Assembly: GCA_036936605.1 (NCBI GenBank)
Contig: JAUPFV010000002.1
Coordinates: 317,022,893-317,086,892, forward strand
From: Limnanthes douglasii subsp. nivea
Taxonomy: Eukaryota > Streptophyta > Magnoliopsida > Brassicales > Limnanthaceae
Length of the DNA: 64,000 nt
Direction: 5' to 3'
Of the stretch, positions 33,180-44,400 are shown piece by piece. The translations under genes were made by a program, and so were the position numbers. The notes beneath the pieces are model-generated. The model did not search any database and was not told where the DNA came from. It saw only the letters and a program-made list of their open reading frames with translations. The first letter of the stretch is position 1, and each line of letters begins with the position of its first letter.

Positions 33180-35560
33180 ATATATTAAACACGAACTTAG
33201 AATCAAAGGCTAAATCTGAACTAAGAATCATATGTTAGTTCTGAATCATGGGTTGGACTTGAACTTTGAATCATTTAATAAATCTGAATTAAAAATATTA
33301 GGTTAAACGTGGATCGTGAATCATGTGTTAAATATAAATAATAAATCATATGTTAAATTTGAATGAAACATTAAGTGTTAAGTCTGAATTGAAAATCAAG
33401 GGTTAAATATGTATCACAAATCACGAGTTAGACAAGAATGATAAATCGTTTGTTATATCTAAAGTAACAAATCATAGATTAAATGCGAATTAAAATTCAT
33501 ATGTTAAATCTGAACATAGAATCAAAGGTTAAAATATGATATCAGTATCATTTGTTAAATGCGAATCACAAATCAAGTGTTAAATCAAAATTGAAAATTA
33601 AGGGTTATATACAAATTGAGAATCGTGTATGAAATTCAAACTGAGCGTCATTAGTTATTTATGAACTAAGAATAATTGGCCAAATGTGAATTGGAAATCA
33701 CATGTTAATATGAATTGAAAATCACGTGTTAAATCTGAAATGAGAATTATTTGTTAAAAGTGAATCATGAATCATTTATTAAATCCAAATTGAGAATCAA
33801 TGATTGAATATGAATCACGGTTAAACGCAATTCATAGATCATTTGTTATATTTAAGTTGAGAAATCATAGGTTAAATCCGAGTAGAGAATCAAAGCTTAA
33901 ATGCGAACAGAGAATCAAATGTTAAATCTAATCCGAGTATCATTTATTAAATATGAATCACGAATCAAGTGTTAAATCGAAACTGAGAATCAAGAGCTAT
34001 ATATGAACTAAGAATCATGTATGAACGATGAATCGTGTATGAAATTCAAACTGAGAACCATGAATTAAATGCGAATTGAGAATCATTGATTAAATGTGAA
34101 ATGAAAACTATGTGTTAAATGTGAACTGAGAATTATTTTTTAAATCCAAACTGAAAATTATTGTTAAACACGAATCGACAAACCATTTATTATTTCTGAA
34201 TTGAGAATTAATGGTTAAATATGAATCACAAATCACGAGTTAAACACAAATTAATAATCATTTGTTAGATCTAAATTGAAAATCATAGGTTAAATATGAA
34301 TCATAAGTCATGTTTAAAATCCAAACAAAAAATCAAGTTTATATACGAATTGAGAATCATGTATGAACAATGAATCGTGTATGAAATTCAATATGAGAAT
34401 CTTGAGTTAATTGTAAACCGAGAATCATTGGAAAAATATGAATTGAAAATCATGTGTTAAATCTGAACTGAGAATTATATGTTAAATATGAATTGAGAAT
34501 TATTTGTTAAACGTGAATCGCGAATCATTTATTAAATCTGAATTAAAAAACAATTGTTAAATATGAATCACAAATCAAAGGTTAAACATGAAAGACGAAT
34601 CATTTGTTATATCAAAATTGAGAATCATTTGTTAAATACGAATCACAAGTCATGTGTTAAATCCAAACAGAGAATCAAGGGTTCGATCTGATCCGAATAT
34701 CATTTGTTAAATGCGAATCACGAATCAAGTGTTAGATCCAAATTGAGATTCAAGGTTTATATACGAACTGAGAATCGTGTATTATTTATTAAACTCGAAT
34801 TCAGAATCAAAAGTTAATTGTGAACTGAGGATCATGGGTCAATTGAGAATTAAAAATCACATGTTAAATCTAAATTGAGAACTATGTGTTCAATCTGAAC
34901 CGAGAATTATTTGTTAAACTCGAATCGTGAATTATTTATTAAACCCGAATTCAGAATCAAGAGTTAAATACGAATCATAAATCACAGGCTAAACACGAAT
35001 AACATATAATTTGGTATATATAGTATGAGAATAATAGGTTAAATGAGAATCATAAGTCATGTGTTAAATCCAAACATATAATCAAAGGTTATATTCGATC
35101 AGAGTATCATTTTTAAAAAACAAATCACGAATTAAGTGTTAAATCCAAACTGATAATGAAGGGTTATATACGAACTGAGAATCGTGCATGAGTAATGAAG
35201 CGTGCATGAAATTCAAACTGAGAATCATGAGTTAATTACGAATTGACAATCATGGGTCAGATAAAAATTAAAAATCATATGTTAAATATGAACTGAGAAT
35301 CATTTGCTAAATATGGACTCAGAATTAACGCGAATCACGATTCATTTATTAAATCTGAGTTGCGAATTAATGGTTAAATATGAATCACAAGCACATCTTA
35401 AACGCAAATGCCAGATTATTTTTTGTATCTAAATTGAGAATCGTATGTCAAATACAAATCACAAGTCATATGTTAAATCTGAACAAAGAATCAAGGGTTA
35501 AATTCGATTTGTTAAATGTGAATCACAAATTAAGTGTTAAATCCAAACTGATTTTGATGA
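33180..35560. repeat. 2.4-kb satellite-like array: about 28-bp units in a roughly 400-bp higher-order repeat
   Basis: The basic unit resembles GAATCATGTGTTAAATCTGAACTGA with strong variation, and on the order of 80 units follow each other. A rarer variant, TATATACGAACTGAGAATCGTG then TATGAAATTC, returns near 33621, 34031, 34373, 34773 and 35180, spacing about 340-410 bases. This shows a second level of duplication. Scattered relatives occur at 31843-31975. The array lies between the two CACTA genes. It could be an expanded subterminal repeat of the element or an independent satellite. Confidence 0.85.
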
Positions 35561-36047
35561 TTCTTTACCATTAGTGGTCCTTCGTCACCACCGCCCGTAA
35601 TTTGTTTTCTAACGACATCAAACTTGCTACAATGCAACAACCGCTGCGTATATTAGGAATGGTGGCTTGCTTCGACATAATGTGAACCAGTTTCGATTTC
35701 TTTGGTATGCCCTATCTGTGAAGATTTTTTCCTGCCTTCTTCACCCGAATAATATCATTTCGGGTATTCGACATAACCGCTCCTTTCATTTTCTCATTTT
35801 CTCCCAATTTTTGTTCGCTAACTTTCTCATGACAATTTAGTATAATTACAATTGAGTTTCAGTGAAAAGAGTGGATGATTCGTAGTTGGAGAACCTAATC
35901 GAAAGTGAGCATTTTGCATTGATTCGTAGTTGGAGAAAGGCAACCTAATAGAAAAGTGAGCATTCAAATGCATCAATTCTCTCTTGTGTAAGTGAGACAA
36001 ATCCATGTTTAAAGTTAATTTCTTTTTCACTTACTTGCAATATATTA

Positions 36048-36297
36048 GTAGGTTCATATGATAGTCTCCATACCCGTAGGTTCGTATCAGTAGGTTCATA
36101 TGATAGTCTCTATACTAGTAGGTTCATATCAGTAGGTTGAGGTTCATATCAGTAAATTCATATCAGTAGATTTATATCGGTAGATTCAGGTTCATATGAG
36201 TAGGTTCAGGTTCATAGCAGTAGGTTTATATGGTAGTCTTCATATCAGTAGGTTCATATCGGTAGGTCATATAGTAGTCTCCATATGGTAGTTTCTA
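36048..36297. repeat. Minisatellite with AGTAGGTTCATATC/G unit
   Basis: About 15 imperfect copies of a 14-base unit (AGTAGGTTCATATC or ...ATG), interspersed with GATAGTCTCCATA blocks. No coding frame. At 35876-35966 two copies of ATTCGTAGTTGGAGAA...CCTAAT...GTGAGCATT form a further small tandem duplication. Confidence 0.85.
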
Positions 36298-36599
36298 ACT
36301 TGACTTGCAATAGAAAAACATAATGTTATATATCAGAAGGTAGCTTTATTCAAACTTTGTGAAAGAGAAATTATTGAAATATTCTAGCTTTCCTTTATAC
36401 TGAACTGAATTTCCTAAGAGTAGTTCTGATAGGTAATAAATAAAATGTTCAAAAACTTTGAATAGTCTTTATTGAGCACGCATCAACATAAATTATTTAA
36501 GTACTAAGCTATTGATATTGCTTTATTATTGCATAATGACTGCAATTAGTAATGTAAGATACCCTTGTGATAATTGTGAGTTAACAGGAATATAGTTGA

Positions 36600-37030
36600 A
36601 TTAATTTGATATTTATCAGGAGTTTTAGCAATGATACTACCATTTCCTTCAAACTCTAACCGCGTCATGGATACTGGGTCTGGATCTCGCACCAGTCCCG
36701 AGACTCCTGCATCAGAGAGATTGGTTTTGTCTAAAGAACAACCGGTCTTTAGTGCACGTCGCAAAGCTTTATGAGCATATAGTGGACCTGTCAAATCACT
36801 TACAGAGGAAAAAAGTGTGGAAAATATCGTGCCCTTAAATTATCAAGAATCGTCCAAGATCCAGAATCACGTGTCGAATACAAGTATTCCGAGATTCATA
36901 AAGGAGCGGCAACGCAAGAATTAGACTATGATATATCGTATGTAATTGGGGTCAGAGTCCAAACAAGATGTCCAATGATGGCACCGTCATAGAAATAAAC
37001 TCCAAAAGATACAAAAATGTCAATGTATGA
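36600..37030 (+). other. Coding-like stretch, possible N-terminal part of the second CACTA gene
   Basis: The plus strand reads SNSNRVMDTGSGSRTSPETP, then EQPVFSARRKAL and, after a stop, SGPVKSLTEEKSVENIVPLN, a Ser/Glu-rich low-complexity sequence typical of the N-terminus of En/Spm accessory proteins. No diagnostic motif is present. Position upstream of the Transposase_24 blocks is the only support. Confidence 0.3.
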
Positions 37031-37259
37031 GGTGCTTCAGGTAACAAATTTTTTTTCGATTTAAGTTTATTTTCAGACGCTACAAGTATGTTAAAATGTA
37101 TGATTTATGCATCCTTTTTAATTGTTAACAGCTTTTAGTTTTTTTATTTGAGATAAAAGCATTTTTTATATTTATATCAACCTAAAACTAAACAAGAATC
37201 AAGTAGATCCAAATACCTTTGTAGGCACAGTTACATGCATTTCTATGTATTCTATAAAC

Positions 37260-37856
37260 CTAAAGGAAAATTAAGTAGATCCAGATGTCTTTGTAGGCAC
37301 AATTACCAGTACTGTTTGTAACTTTTGTTGTTCTGCGTATTGGTGGATCGAGTCTTGAATCCCTGTATACGCCATTAGAAATTCCGCTGCACCAGCTTGG
37401 CTCAACACTTTCTTCACAACCAACTCCAATTCCTTGAAGCTTCTCAATCTTTTTGAACTCATCGTGCACACACCACACTGCAGAAAGAAGCACCACACGT
37501 TCATTTAGATACGTCCTTTAACGAGTCTGGATTAAGGTGTGGTTGTAATGAACATGGTACATATTCATTTGTTTGTCAGTTGGTTCCTCTAGTTTGTATC
37601 TTGCTTTAAGCTGTTTCTCCAGTCTTGATGTTATGTTCTTCTGTTCATGCATCCATGAACCATACTTGTCACCATATAGATCTTCACCTCTTCTATTGAC
37701 TTCGCTCTTATGGATTGACATGCACTGAACTATATCGTTTACGTTATCAACTTCAATACAACCATCTCTTTCACTGCTTCCCTTTTCACTTTCTTCATTG
37801 TTCATTTTCTCGTCATACTCATTTTCTTTACTGAGGATCTTGAAAATGCTCTTCAT
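37260..37856 (-). pseudogene. DOG1-domain / INAPERTURATE POLLEN1-like gene fragment
   Basis: From an ATG at 37856 the minus strand encodes an acidic N-terminus and then YGSWMHEQ, RLEKQLKARYKLEE, MNMYHVHYNHTLIQTRMKDV. This resembles the W-x-x-x-x-x-x-L-E-x-x-L...E-E-x-L-x-x-x-x-x-H-Y-N-x-x-x-x-x-T-R-x-K-D-V start of plant TGA-like/DOG1-domain proteins. After a stop and a frame change, 37500-37270 gives FKELELVVKKVLSQ, AGAAEFLMAYTGIQDSIHQY, resembling the C-terminal part of the same family. The middle of the domain is missing. DOG1-domain proteins act in seed dormancy or pollen aperture formation. The fragment opposes the CACTA genes and sits among CACTA-derived DNA, so I read it as captured. 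Family assignment is from memory of the consensus. Confidence 0.45.
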
Positions 37857-38154
37857 TTTTTGGTGTTCTTGTATTGTAACTTGTATCTTTTTCTCTAATA
37901 TGTATCACTTTTTTCTACTATAATTCTGGATGAAATCAATCGCTTCTCAGAAAACTAACTAGTTCTATCCAAGAAACGAGAAAAGGAATTTTGGTATTTA
38001 AATCTTAAATTGACTCAGAAAACTGACTAGTCCTATTCTTATTTTGTTAACAGCTTTTAGTTTAAATGTTAGTTAAGATATTTGAGAATAGATTCATAAC
38101 AATATGTAACGAATATAAATTTTAAGATAGCTAACTATATGATATATGATGTTT

Positions 38155-39983
38155 TTTTGTAGGATACATTTGTTATTGGTTTTCAGCATAGTGATACTGA
38201 AAATAGCAATCACCGCTATTTCAGATCACAATATGCTGATTAGAAATGCATGCTTCATGCACACTACAAATTATGGAAAGATAAGGAGGATGCAATAACC
38301 AATCCACCTATCGAGATGCTTGGTGAAAAAAAGCACGACTAGTTGATATACTTATGCGAGCATTTCAATTCTGACAAATTTAAGGTAATAATGTATTTTT
38401 TAAATTGATTGTTGAGTCTTATTTTTAGTGCTATTAATTTGGCTTTCACAGAAATTAATACTTGTAACTATTTCATATTTGGGATACCTAATTAAGCTTA
38501 ACAATAAGAAATTTGAGGTTAGTAAGTAACACTGATTTAGTTGTTTTATCTTCTAATGTGTATTTATTGCTTCGTTGTTTACAACCCTTTTCTGTATACT
38601 GAGTTTTGCATCATAGATCGGATATCAATAAAGTAAATTGCATCAAGAGAAAGATATATCATCACTCTGGACCGACTCCTCTTACTTATCGAATTGCCAA
38701 AAGAAGAGCAGCAAGATCAAAATTTCCCGAAGTTGAAAATTTCATAGATTTTTACGTGCGTTCGAATCAACCTCTTGCTCAAGGATACTTTGTAAGTGTA
38801 TCTTAAAATTATTACTTTGTTAATAACCATCTCAAAGTTTCTATTTTTTAACTTAAGCATCATAATTTTGCTGTAAATTTTGAAATGCATGCTTCCTCCT
38901 ATTTTTTTTCTAATTTCTTTTGCTTTGAACAATGTCTAAAATCTTCACTGCATTGGTTATCATTGATGTGGCCATATAAATCTTTATGTATCTAGATGAC
39001 TCTAAGTTCATGCATTATAAACAATTATTCTCTTTTAAGCTTTAAAGTAATTAACTGTACTAATTAGCAATATATAGGTATGCATGCATTATAAAGAACT
39101 ATTTTATTTTCCTTTTAAAGTCTTAACTGTTCTGCTTATCTATATATATATATATATAGATGTATGCATGTTTGTACAGTTTATGTTATGAATTATTCTC
39201 TTTTGCCTTTTAAAATCTTAACTGTTCTCCTTTGCAATATATATGTATGCATGTTTGTACAGTTTATGTTATGATATGTTCATATAGTTCTGGTTTACGT
39301 TTTTAACAAGAGGTCAAGGTCTTTAGTTAATTGCATCTATTTATGTGTTAGAATTTTTAATATGAAATTATGTTTGTGCATTGTGGTTTGGTTAAAACCT
39401 ATGTCTAATACCTTGTAGTTATTAATATTGATATTTTGCTCTCCTTTCTACGGTTAAAACCTGTCTAATAACTTGTAGTTATTATAATTGCTATTTTCCC
39501 TCTTTTCTATTCTTTTTATTATGCTTGTACTGTTTCATTATTAAGGTAAATAAGCTTATATGAATCATGTTATAACTGTCTTAGTTTTTAAATTTTTGTT
39601 AGAACAAAATGGAAGGGATGATGGAGACCATACTTACGGATATAGAAGCATCTCAAAGTGATCCTGATGTTCCTTTATTAGAACCAGATTCGGGCGTTTC
39701 AATAAATATTCTCAAGGACTCGATTGGTACAAAACCCGGTAGAGTTATTCTTGGCTTTGGTAAGTCTTATTCTCGGTTAAGTTGTTTTCCGTCTACTGCT
39801 AAGTCAAATATCAGAGAGGTTATGCATTTAAGAGACACGGTGAATATGCTAGAAAATGTCATAGCACTTCTAAAGATAGAACATGAAAAGTTTATTGCGG
39901 AATGTGAAACTAAATTAGTAGAGAGAATTAGCTCTATTTTGAAAGCCACTAGTTTTAATGCTAGTGGCGCGTCGGATTTGTAA
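38155..39983 (+). pseudogene. Second CACTA (En/Spm) gene, Transposase_24 type, broken
   Basis: Three exon-like blocks. 38220-38395: HAHYKLWKDKEDAITNPPIE then CEHFNSDKFK, matching the H-x-x-x-K-x-x-x-D-x-x-x-A...P-P...F-x-S-x-x-F core of Transposase_24. 38606-38790: NCIKRKIYHHSGPTPLTYRI and YVRSNQPLAQ, matching the N-R-x-K...H-T-x-G-S-x-x-F segment. 39609-39983: a C-terminal exon with IGTKPGRVILGFGKSYSR and a helical tail ending at a TAA. In En/Spm elements this smaller protein binds subterminal repeats and assists transposition. A stop at 38340 and spacing of the blocks show damage, although introns are retained. Confidence 0.65.
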
Positions 39984-40384
39984 TGTGTCGGATTTGTGTT
40001 TTATTAATTAGGTTGAATTTCAAATTTAGTGACTTAGTCTTTTATAAAGATGTTAGTGTCACTTGTTTATATATGTAATGTATTTTTATTGTTCAGTATA
40101 TGTTTAATAGTTAATAATTTAAATTTGGCATGAGAAACAAAAATCAGTTCTTTTGTTCTATAAAATTTAATATATATTTTATTAATTAAAGATATTAAAT
40201 TCATTAAAAAAATTAATATTCTATATAATCAATTATATATTTAATTTTATTAAAAAAATAAAATTAAAAATATTATCTTTTTGTTGTATAAGGTTATATT
40301 TTATAAAAAAAATATTAGTTGCATAAAGTTATATCTAACAAAAAAAACTTTTTGTTGCTAAATATATAATTATGGCTTTTTACA

Positions 40385-40660
40385 ACAACTATTGTTTTTA
40401 TTGTAATTACACACTTTTAACAAGGAAAAATAAATTTATTGTAACTACAAATATTTTACAGCAAAAAAAATAAAATTATTGCAACTACATGATTTTTTTC
40501 GGCGAAAAATACAATTATTGTAGATACACAGGTTTTACAGGGAAAACTAAAAAATTGCAATTACACATTTTTTACAGCAAAAAATAAAATTATTGCAATT
40601 ATATATTTTCTACAACAAAAAATAAAATTGTTGAAATTTCATGTTTTTTACAAGGATAAA
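40385..40660. repeat. CACTA-type subterminal repeats, about 50-bp unit
   Basis: About five or six degenerate copies of TTTTACAGCAAAAAATAAAATT followed by ATTGCAATTACACA. Short AT-rich repeats in this position are the binding sites of the En/Spm accessory protein in known elements. Confidence 0.65.
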
Positions 40661-40786
40661 TATGTTTCAATTCTAACAACTATAAGCGTCCAACTTATAC
40701 AAATTTTTTGGAACCGTTTTTCATTGATAAAAACTTTTAACAACAAATAATTCTTTTCTGCAACAAATATTTTTCATTCCCTATAT

Positions 40787-40860
40787 CAAATAACTCTTGG
40801 TTTGGAAACACTAAAAGCCCAGACAAATAACTCTTGGTTTGGAAACACTAAAAGCCCAGA
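40787..40860. repeat. Perfect 37-bp tandem duplication
   Basis: 40787-40823 and 40824-40860 are identical. The unit starts CAAATAACTCTTGG and ends AAAAGCCCAGA. It marks the junction between the CACTA-type repeats and the CLASSY-like pseudogene. Confidence 0.97.
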
Positions 40861-42055
40861 CGGGCTGTAATGGAGAAGTAGCACGATGTGTAATATCACA
40901 CGCACCAAGGACAATGAAGACTTGTCTCGACATATTGTTTCTTCATACGTACATGCTGGTATACCCCAAGTCAAGGCTTGTAGTTATTGCTTCGCGAAAT
41001 ATGTTGCTGAAGTGGGGAGAGGAGTTCGAGACATGGCAAGTTGGGATCACATATCACAACCTGAACTCGTCTAAGCTATCGAGAAAGGAATATGAAAAGG
41101 TTGTGCCTTTTCTTTGGCAGGAGATTAAGAGTAATATGATGGTTCGTGCTATCCATTTCATGAAACTGTTTTCTTGGAAGAAAAATCGATGTTTTTTTAG
41201 AATCGAATACGATCTGTTTGTATTTATCGAATAAAACACTCTAATAAATAAAAAATCTCAAATGTGGAAGGTTTTTTTGAAAATAAAAACACACAAAATA
41301 ATCATCATTTGTGGAACACCATTGCAGAACAAATTTGATGAGCTTTACAATACCTTCTCATTGGTCGTTCCTAACCTTGGATAATATATATCAGCTAGTT
41401 GCAAGCCAAATCTCAGCAAGAAAGTTCGTTGCAGGAAAGATGGCGGAAAAATAGAATGGAAAGCCACGACGAGTTTGGATCTCGGACTTCAGGAAAAACT
41501 TACAAGGGAGCAACAAGAAGACATAAGAAAAATGGTTTCCCCATTTGTGCATGTGCATAAAAGATACGTTCTCAAAGATAATCTTCTCGAACTAAAGCAT
41601 TCGGTGGTTGTTTTAAGTCAAACCCAAGTTCATAAAAGTATTCCCGATACTCATTTTCGAGAACTAAATAATGATATTTTCGTGATATATGTGTTTCTTT
41701 GGTATATGTCCATCCTTCTTTGCTACCTCAGAAAGTAGACATAACTATAGAGCAAAGCTGAGAATATAAGATTGGATCCTAATGAAAAATCGAAAACGCA
41801 ATTCTTACTGACATTTCTAGGATTTAGTGATGTGATTGGAAAAAGACTTTGATTTTTGCTCAGTCTCGCGAATTACTGGCCTTAGTTATCGAGCACCTTG
41901 CTAAACATTATCTGTGGTATAAAGGGACATCCATCCCTTACATGGATGATAGTCAGGATGTAAATCAAATACAATATATCATTTAAACATTCAATGATCT
42001 ACACATTGTATCGAAAGTGTTTGAAATGATGGAGGTTACCGGTTGTTTTAGCCAT
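40845..42055 (+). pseudogene. CLASSY (CLSY3/4-like) SNF2 chromatin remodeller pseudogene, 5' truncated
   Basis: CLASSY proteins are plant SNF2-family factors that bring RNA polymerase IV to chromatin to start RNA-directed DNA methylation. Here the frame begins inside the ATPase domain: CVISHAPRTMKT (normally A-P-G-T-G-K-T), then SRLVVIASRNMLLKWGEEFE, YHNLNSSKLS, MKLFSWKK. After a break come MWKVFLKIKTHKIIIICGTP then LQNKFDELYNTFSLVVPN, and further on EQQEDIRKMVSPFVHVHKR and HSVVVL. A last block near 41830-42020 (LIEHLAKHYLWYKG, TFNDL) matches the start of the helicase C domain in a broken frame. Walker A has lost its Gly-Lys context (T-M-K-T), and the DEGH box is missing. The N-terminal half and the end are absent. 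No introns are evident within the retained part. Identification as CLSY rather than another SNF2 protein rests on the SWKK, WKVFLKIKT and PFVHV stretches. Confidence 0.75.
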
Positions 42056-42179
42056 TGAAACTCTAGATTAGAGTTTTATCTATTTTTTATTCTTTTCTAT
42101 ATTCCACAAACGTTTTTATTTTTTCTTGTCATCTTGGAATTTTATAAATGGTTGTAGAATATCATTCTCAGCATCTTGA

Positions 42180-42380
42180 ATTTCTTTATGCACTTTGAAG
42201 AGGTCGTTGAACCATGTCAATGCGTTACTTCAAAAGTTTATTGAGTAGGCTTAACATTTTATGTTGTCATTCACTTTGTACCGCATTATCAAACTTTTGA
42301 ACTGCTCAATATGATGATCAAAATCTCCTTTCCTATTGTACTTGTCCATCTTGTGGTTAATGAAGTTAGGTGCAGATCTT
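42180..42380 (-). pseudogene. Ty3/gypsy gag fragment
   Basis: On the minus strand, MDKYNRKGDFDHHIEQFKSL is followed by a VNDNIKC and NALTWFNDL segment, the conserved order of Retrotrans_gag (Y-x-G-x-x-D-x-x-x-H-x-x-x-F...A...W-F-x-x-L). Two stops interrupt it. No CCHC knuckle or protease is adjacent. Confidence 0.65.
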
Positions 42381-42536
42381 TATATAAGATGTGTGAAGAA
42401 AATAAAGAATTTATCTCCTATAAGTTTGCATCACCATCAAATATAGTACCGGTTCGACCGTTGTACGCTTGTCAAAAGAAGAGGTAAACATGTTGATGTC
42501 CTAAACTATGTCATTGCTCGGCCAAAGATGCTTTGT

Positions 42537-43695
42537 CACTCTGGTTGTGGAATGGAAGTGTGTACCCATGTGGTACTGCTCATAGTAGGGATTCAGGTGA
42601 ACTGCAAGGTTTCCTCCAAAGGGTTCTGGCTGAGCCCGGAGGGCTCGAGTTGACACGTTCTATCGACCTCTTTCCATGATGATTGAGGCATGCGTGTATC
42701 ATTTGTTCATGTTCAGGTACACCGATGCGAATTTATGCTTAGGTTGTTGCAAGAATAATGTATTGTTGAACTAAGCATGTTGTACTGTTAGAGATGATGT
42801 TGAAGTATGTTGGTAATCGGATTGGACCCTCGGTGAAAATTGTTAGAGGTTCAACTGATCTTCATAGTATTGATGTCATTATCGGTAACTCGTGGGAAGT
42901 TCACTAGAGGCATGTTGGAGGTTCGACTGCATTTCTAGGAATGAAGGAACCTACACAATGCTTGACTATTTTGCCTCTCACGTTTACTGGTAGAACATTC
43001 AATTTCATATTTGTGTGATGATGGTCATTTACCTAGAGCAATACTTGACGTTTATCTATGCGTTGGTGTAATGCACATTTAACTGAAAAGATGTAACGAG
43101 CTACTAGAGGCTTACCACTCCGGTTGCAGAATGCAAGTGTGTACCCATATGGGTACTGCCCATAATAGAAATTTAGCTGAACTACAAGGTTTCCTTCAAA
43201 GAGTTTTGGCTGAGCCCGGTGGGCTCAAGCTAACACGTTCTATCGACCTCCTTTTTTGGCGATTGAGGCATGCATGTATCCTTTTTTTATGTTCAGGTAA
43301 ACCGATGCGAAGTTATGCTTAGGTTGCTGCAAAAATGGTGTACTGTTGAACTGAGCATGTTGTACTCCTAGAGATGATGCTGAAGTATGTTGGTAACCGG
43401 GTTGGATCCCCGGTGAAAATTGTTAGAGGTTCACTTACTCTTCATAGTATTGATGTCATTATTGGTAACTCATGGGAAGTCTAATGAAGGCATACTGGAG
43501 GTTCGATTGCATTTCTAGGATTAAAGGAACCTACACAATGCTTGACTACTTTGCCTCAGACGTTTACTGGTAGGAATTTCATTGCATCTTTGTGTGATGA
43601 TGATCATTCACCTTGATAAATACTTGAGGTTTAGCTAAATCTATGCGTTGGTCTAATGCACATTTAACTGGAAAGATGCAACGAACTACTAGATG
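42537..43695. repeat. Tandem duplication, two copies of about 575 bp
   Basis: 42537-43110 and 43116-43695 align along their whole length, sharing for example TGTGTACCCAT, CACGTTCTATCGACCTC, GAAAATTGTTAGAGGTTCA and GGAACCTACACAATGCTTGAC. I estimate somewhat under 90% identity. Neither copy has a convincing protein. Position upstream (on the minus strand) of a gypsy gag fragment suggests a retrotransposon leader region. Confidence 0.85.
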
Positions 43696-43699
43696 TTTG

Positions 43700-44400
43700 A
43701 CTGCAACGTTGAAGATGTTTGTTTGAGATTTTGTTGAAGTCCTGGTGGTACTGGTTTAAGTTATTGGCCATTTAGTTGGATCTGGATGTTTCCTAGGTTT
43801 GTCATGCGTTTCACCTAGCTCATGCCCAAAAGGTTATTTCTCATGGACATGATTTGCTCGTCTTTCACCTGTAGGCTTAAAAATATGGGTTTTGCTTATT
43901 TGTTTGCTCATTTTCTTACGTCGGTGTCTTCCAATCTAGTGGGATGTTCCTTGTCCGAGATTCTCCTCTTTGTGTTCAGCTCGTGGAGTAGAGGGAAGGT
44001 TCTTGTGCCTGTTAGTTGCTATGTGGTGGCACTTTCTTATCATCTATCTCGTACCATCATCGAATTTCTCCTCCTCGTGGTCTTTCAGATGTTATATCAC
44101 GGATTTTATTAATAAAGCCTTGGTGGAGAACATAACACGCGCAAGTTTGAAATTATATCTTCGCGTAGGTTCTACGCTAACTGCTTATTACAAGAGTCAT
44201 CTGAGTTGTCGAGGTTATCAGAGCCAGTAGTCGAACGTTTTCTACCTTTATATCTACATCTTCGTCGACAATGATATTGATATATGCATTCAAATTCGCC
44301 ATAATCTACTTCTAGTTATTGTTTTTTTTTTGAAAATTTCTTCAAGATATCAATTCACTTCTCACAGGTGACACTAATTTGGTATAAAAATTACGGTAAA
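43700..44400. other. No supported gene
   Basis: The region is less AT-rich than its surroundings, but neither strand gives a recognisable protein. GGTTATCAGAGCCAGTAGTCGAACG at 44212-44236 looks like a retrotransposon primer-binding region (variant of TGGTATCAGAGC). Its LTR was not identified. Confidence 0.3.

Larger units (their letters stand above)
29160..40700 (+). mobile_element. Rearranged CACTA (En/Spm) element territory
   Basis: A TNP2-type transposase (29166-31548), a Transposase_24-type gene (38155-39983) and AT-rich subterminal-type repeats (40385-40660) occur in the expected order on the same strand, so they most likely descend from one element. Between them lie a 2.4-kb satellite, a minisatellite and host-gene-like fragments. 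Outer limits are not proven: a CACTACTACAGAA terminus occurs at 26550, but no matching inverted end was found on the right. Confidence 0.6.

Noticed and set aside
33180..35560. CRISPR-like array
   Set aside because: Units are contiguous and variable without unique spacers, and the DNA is plant nuclear. It is a satellite-type array.
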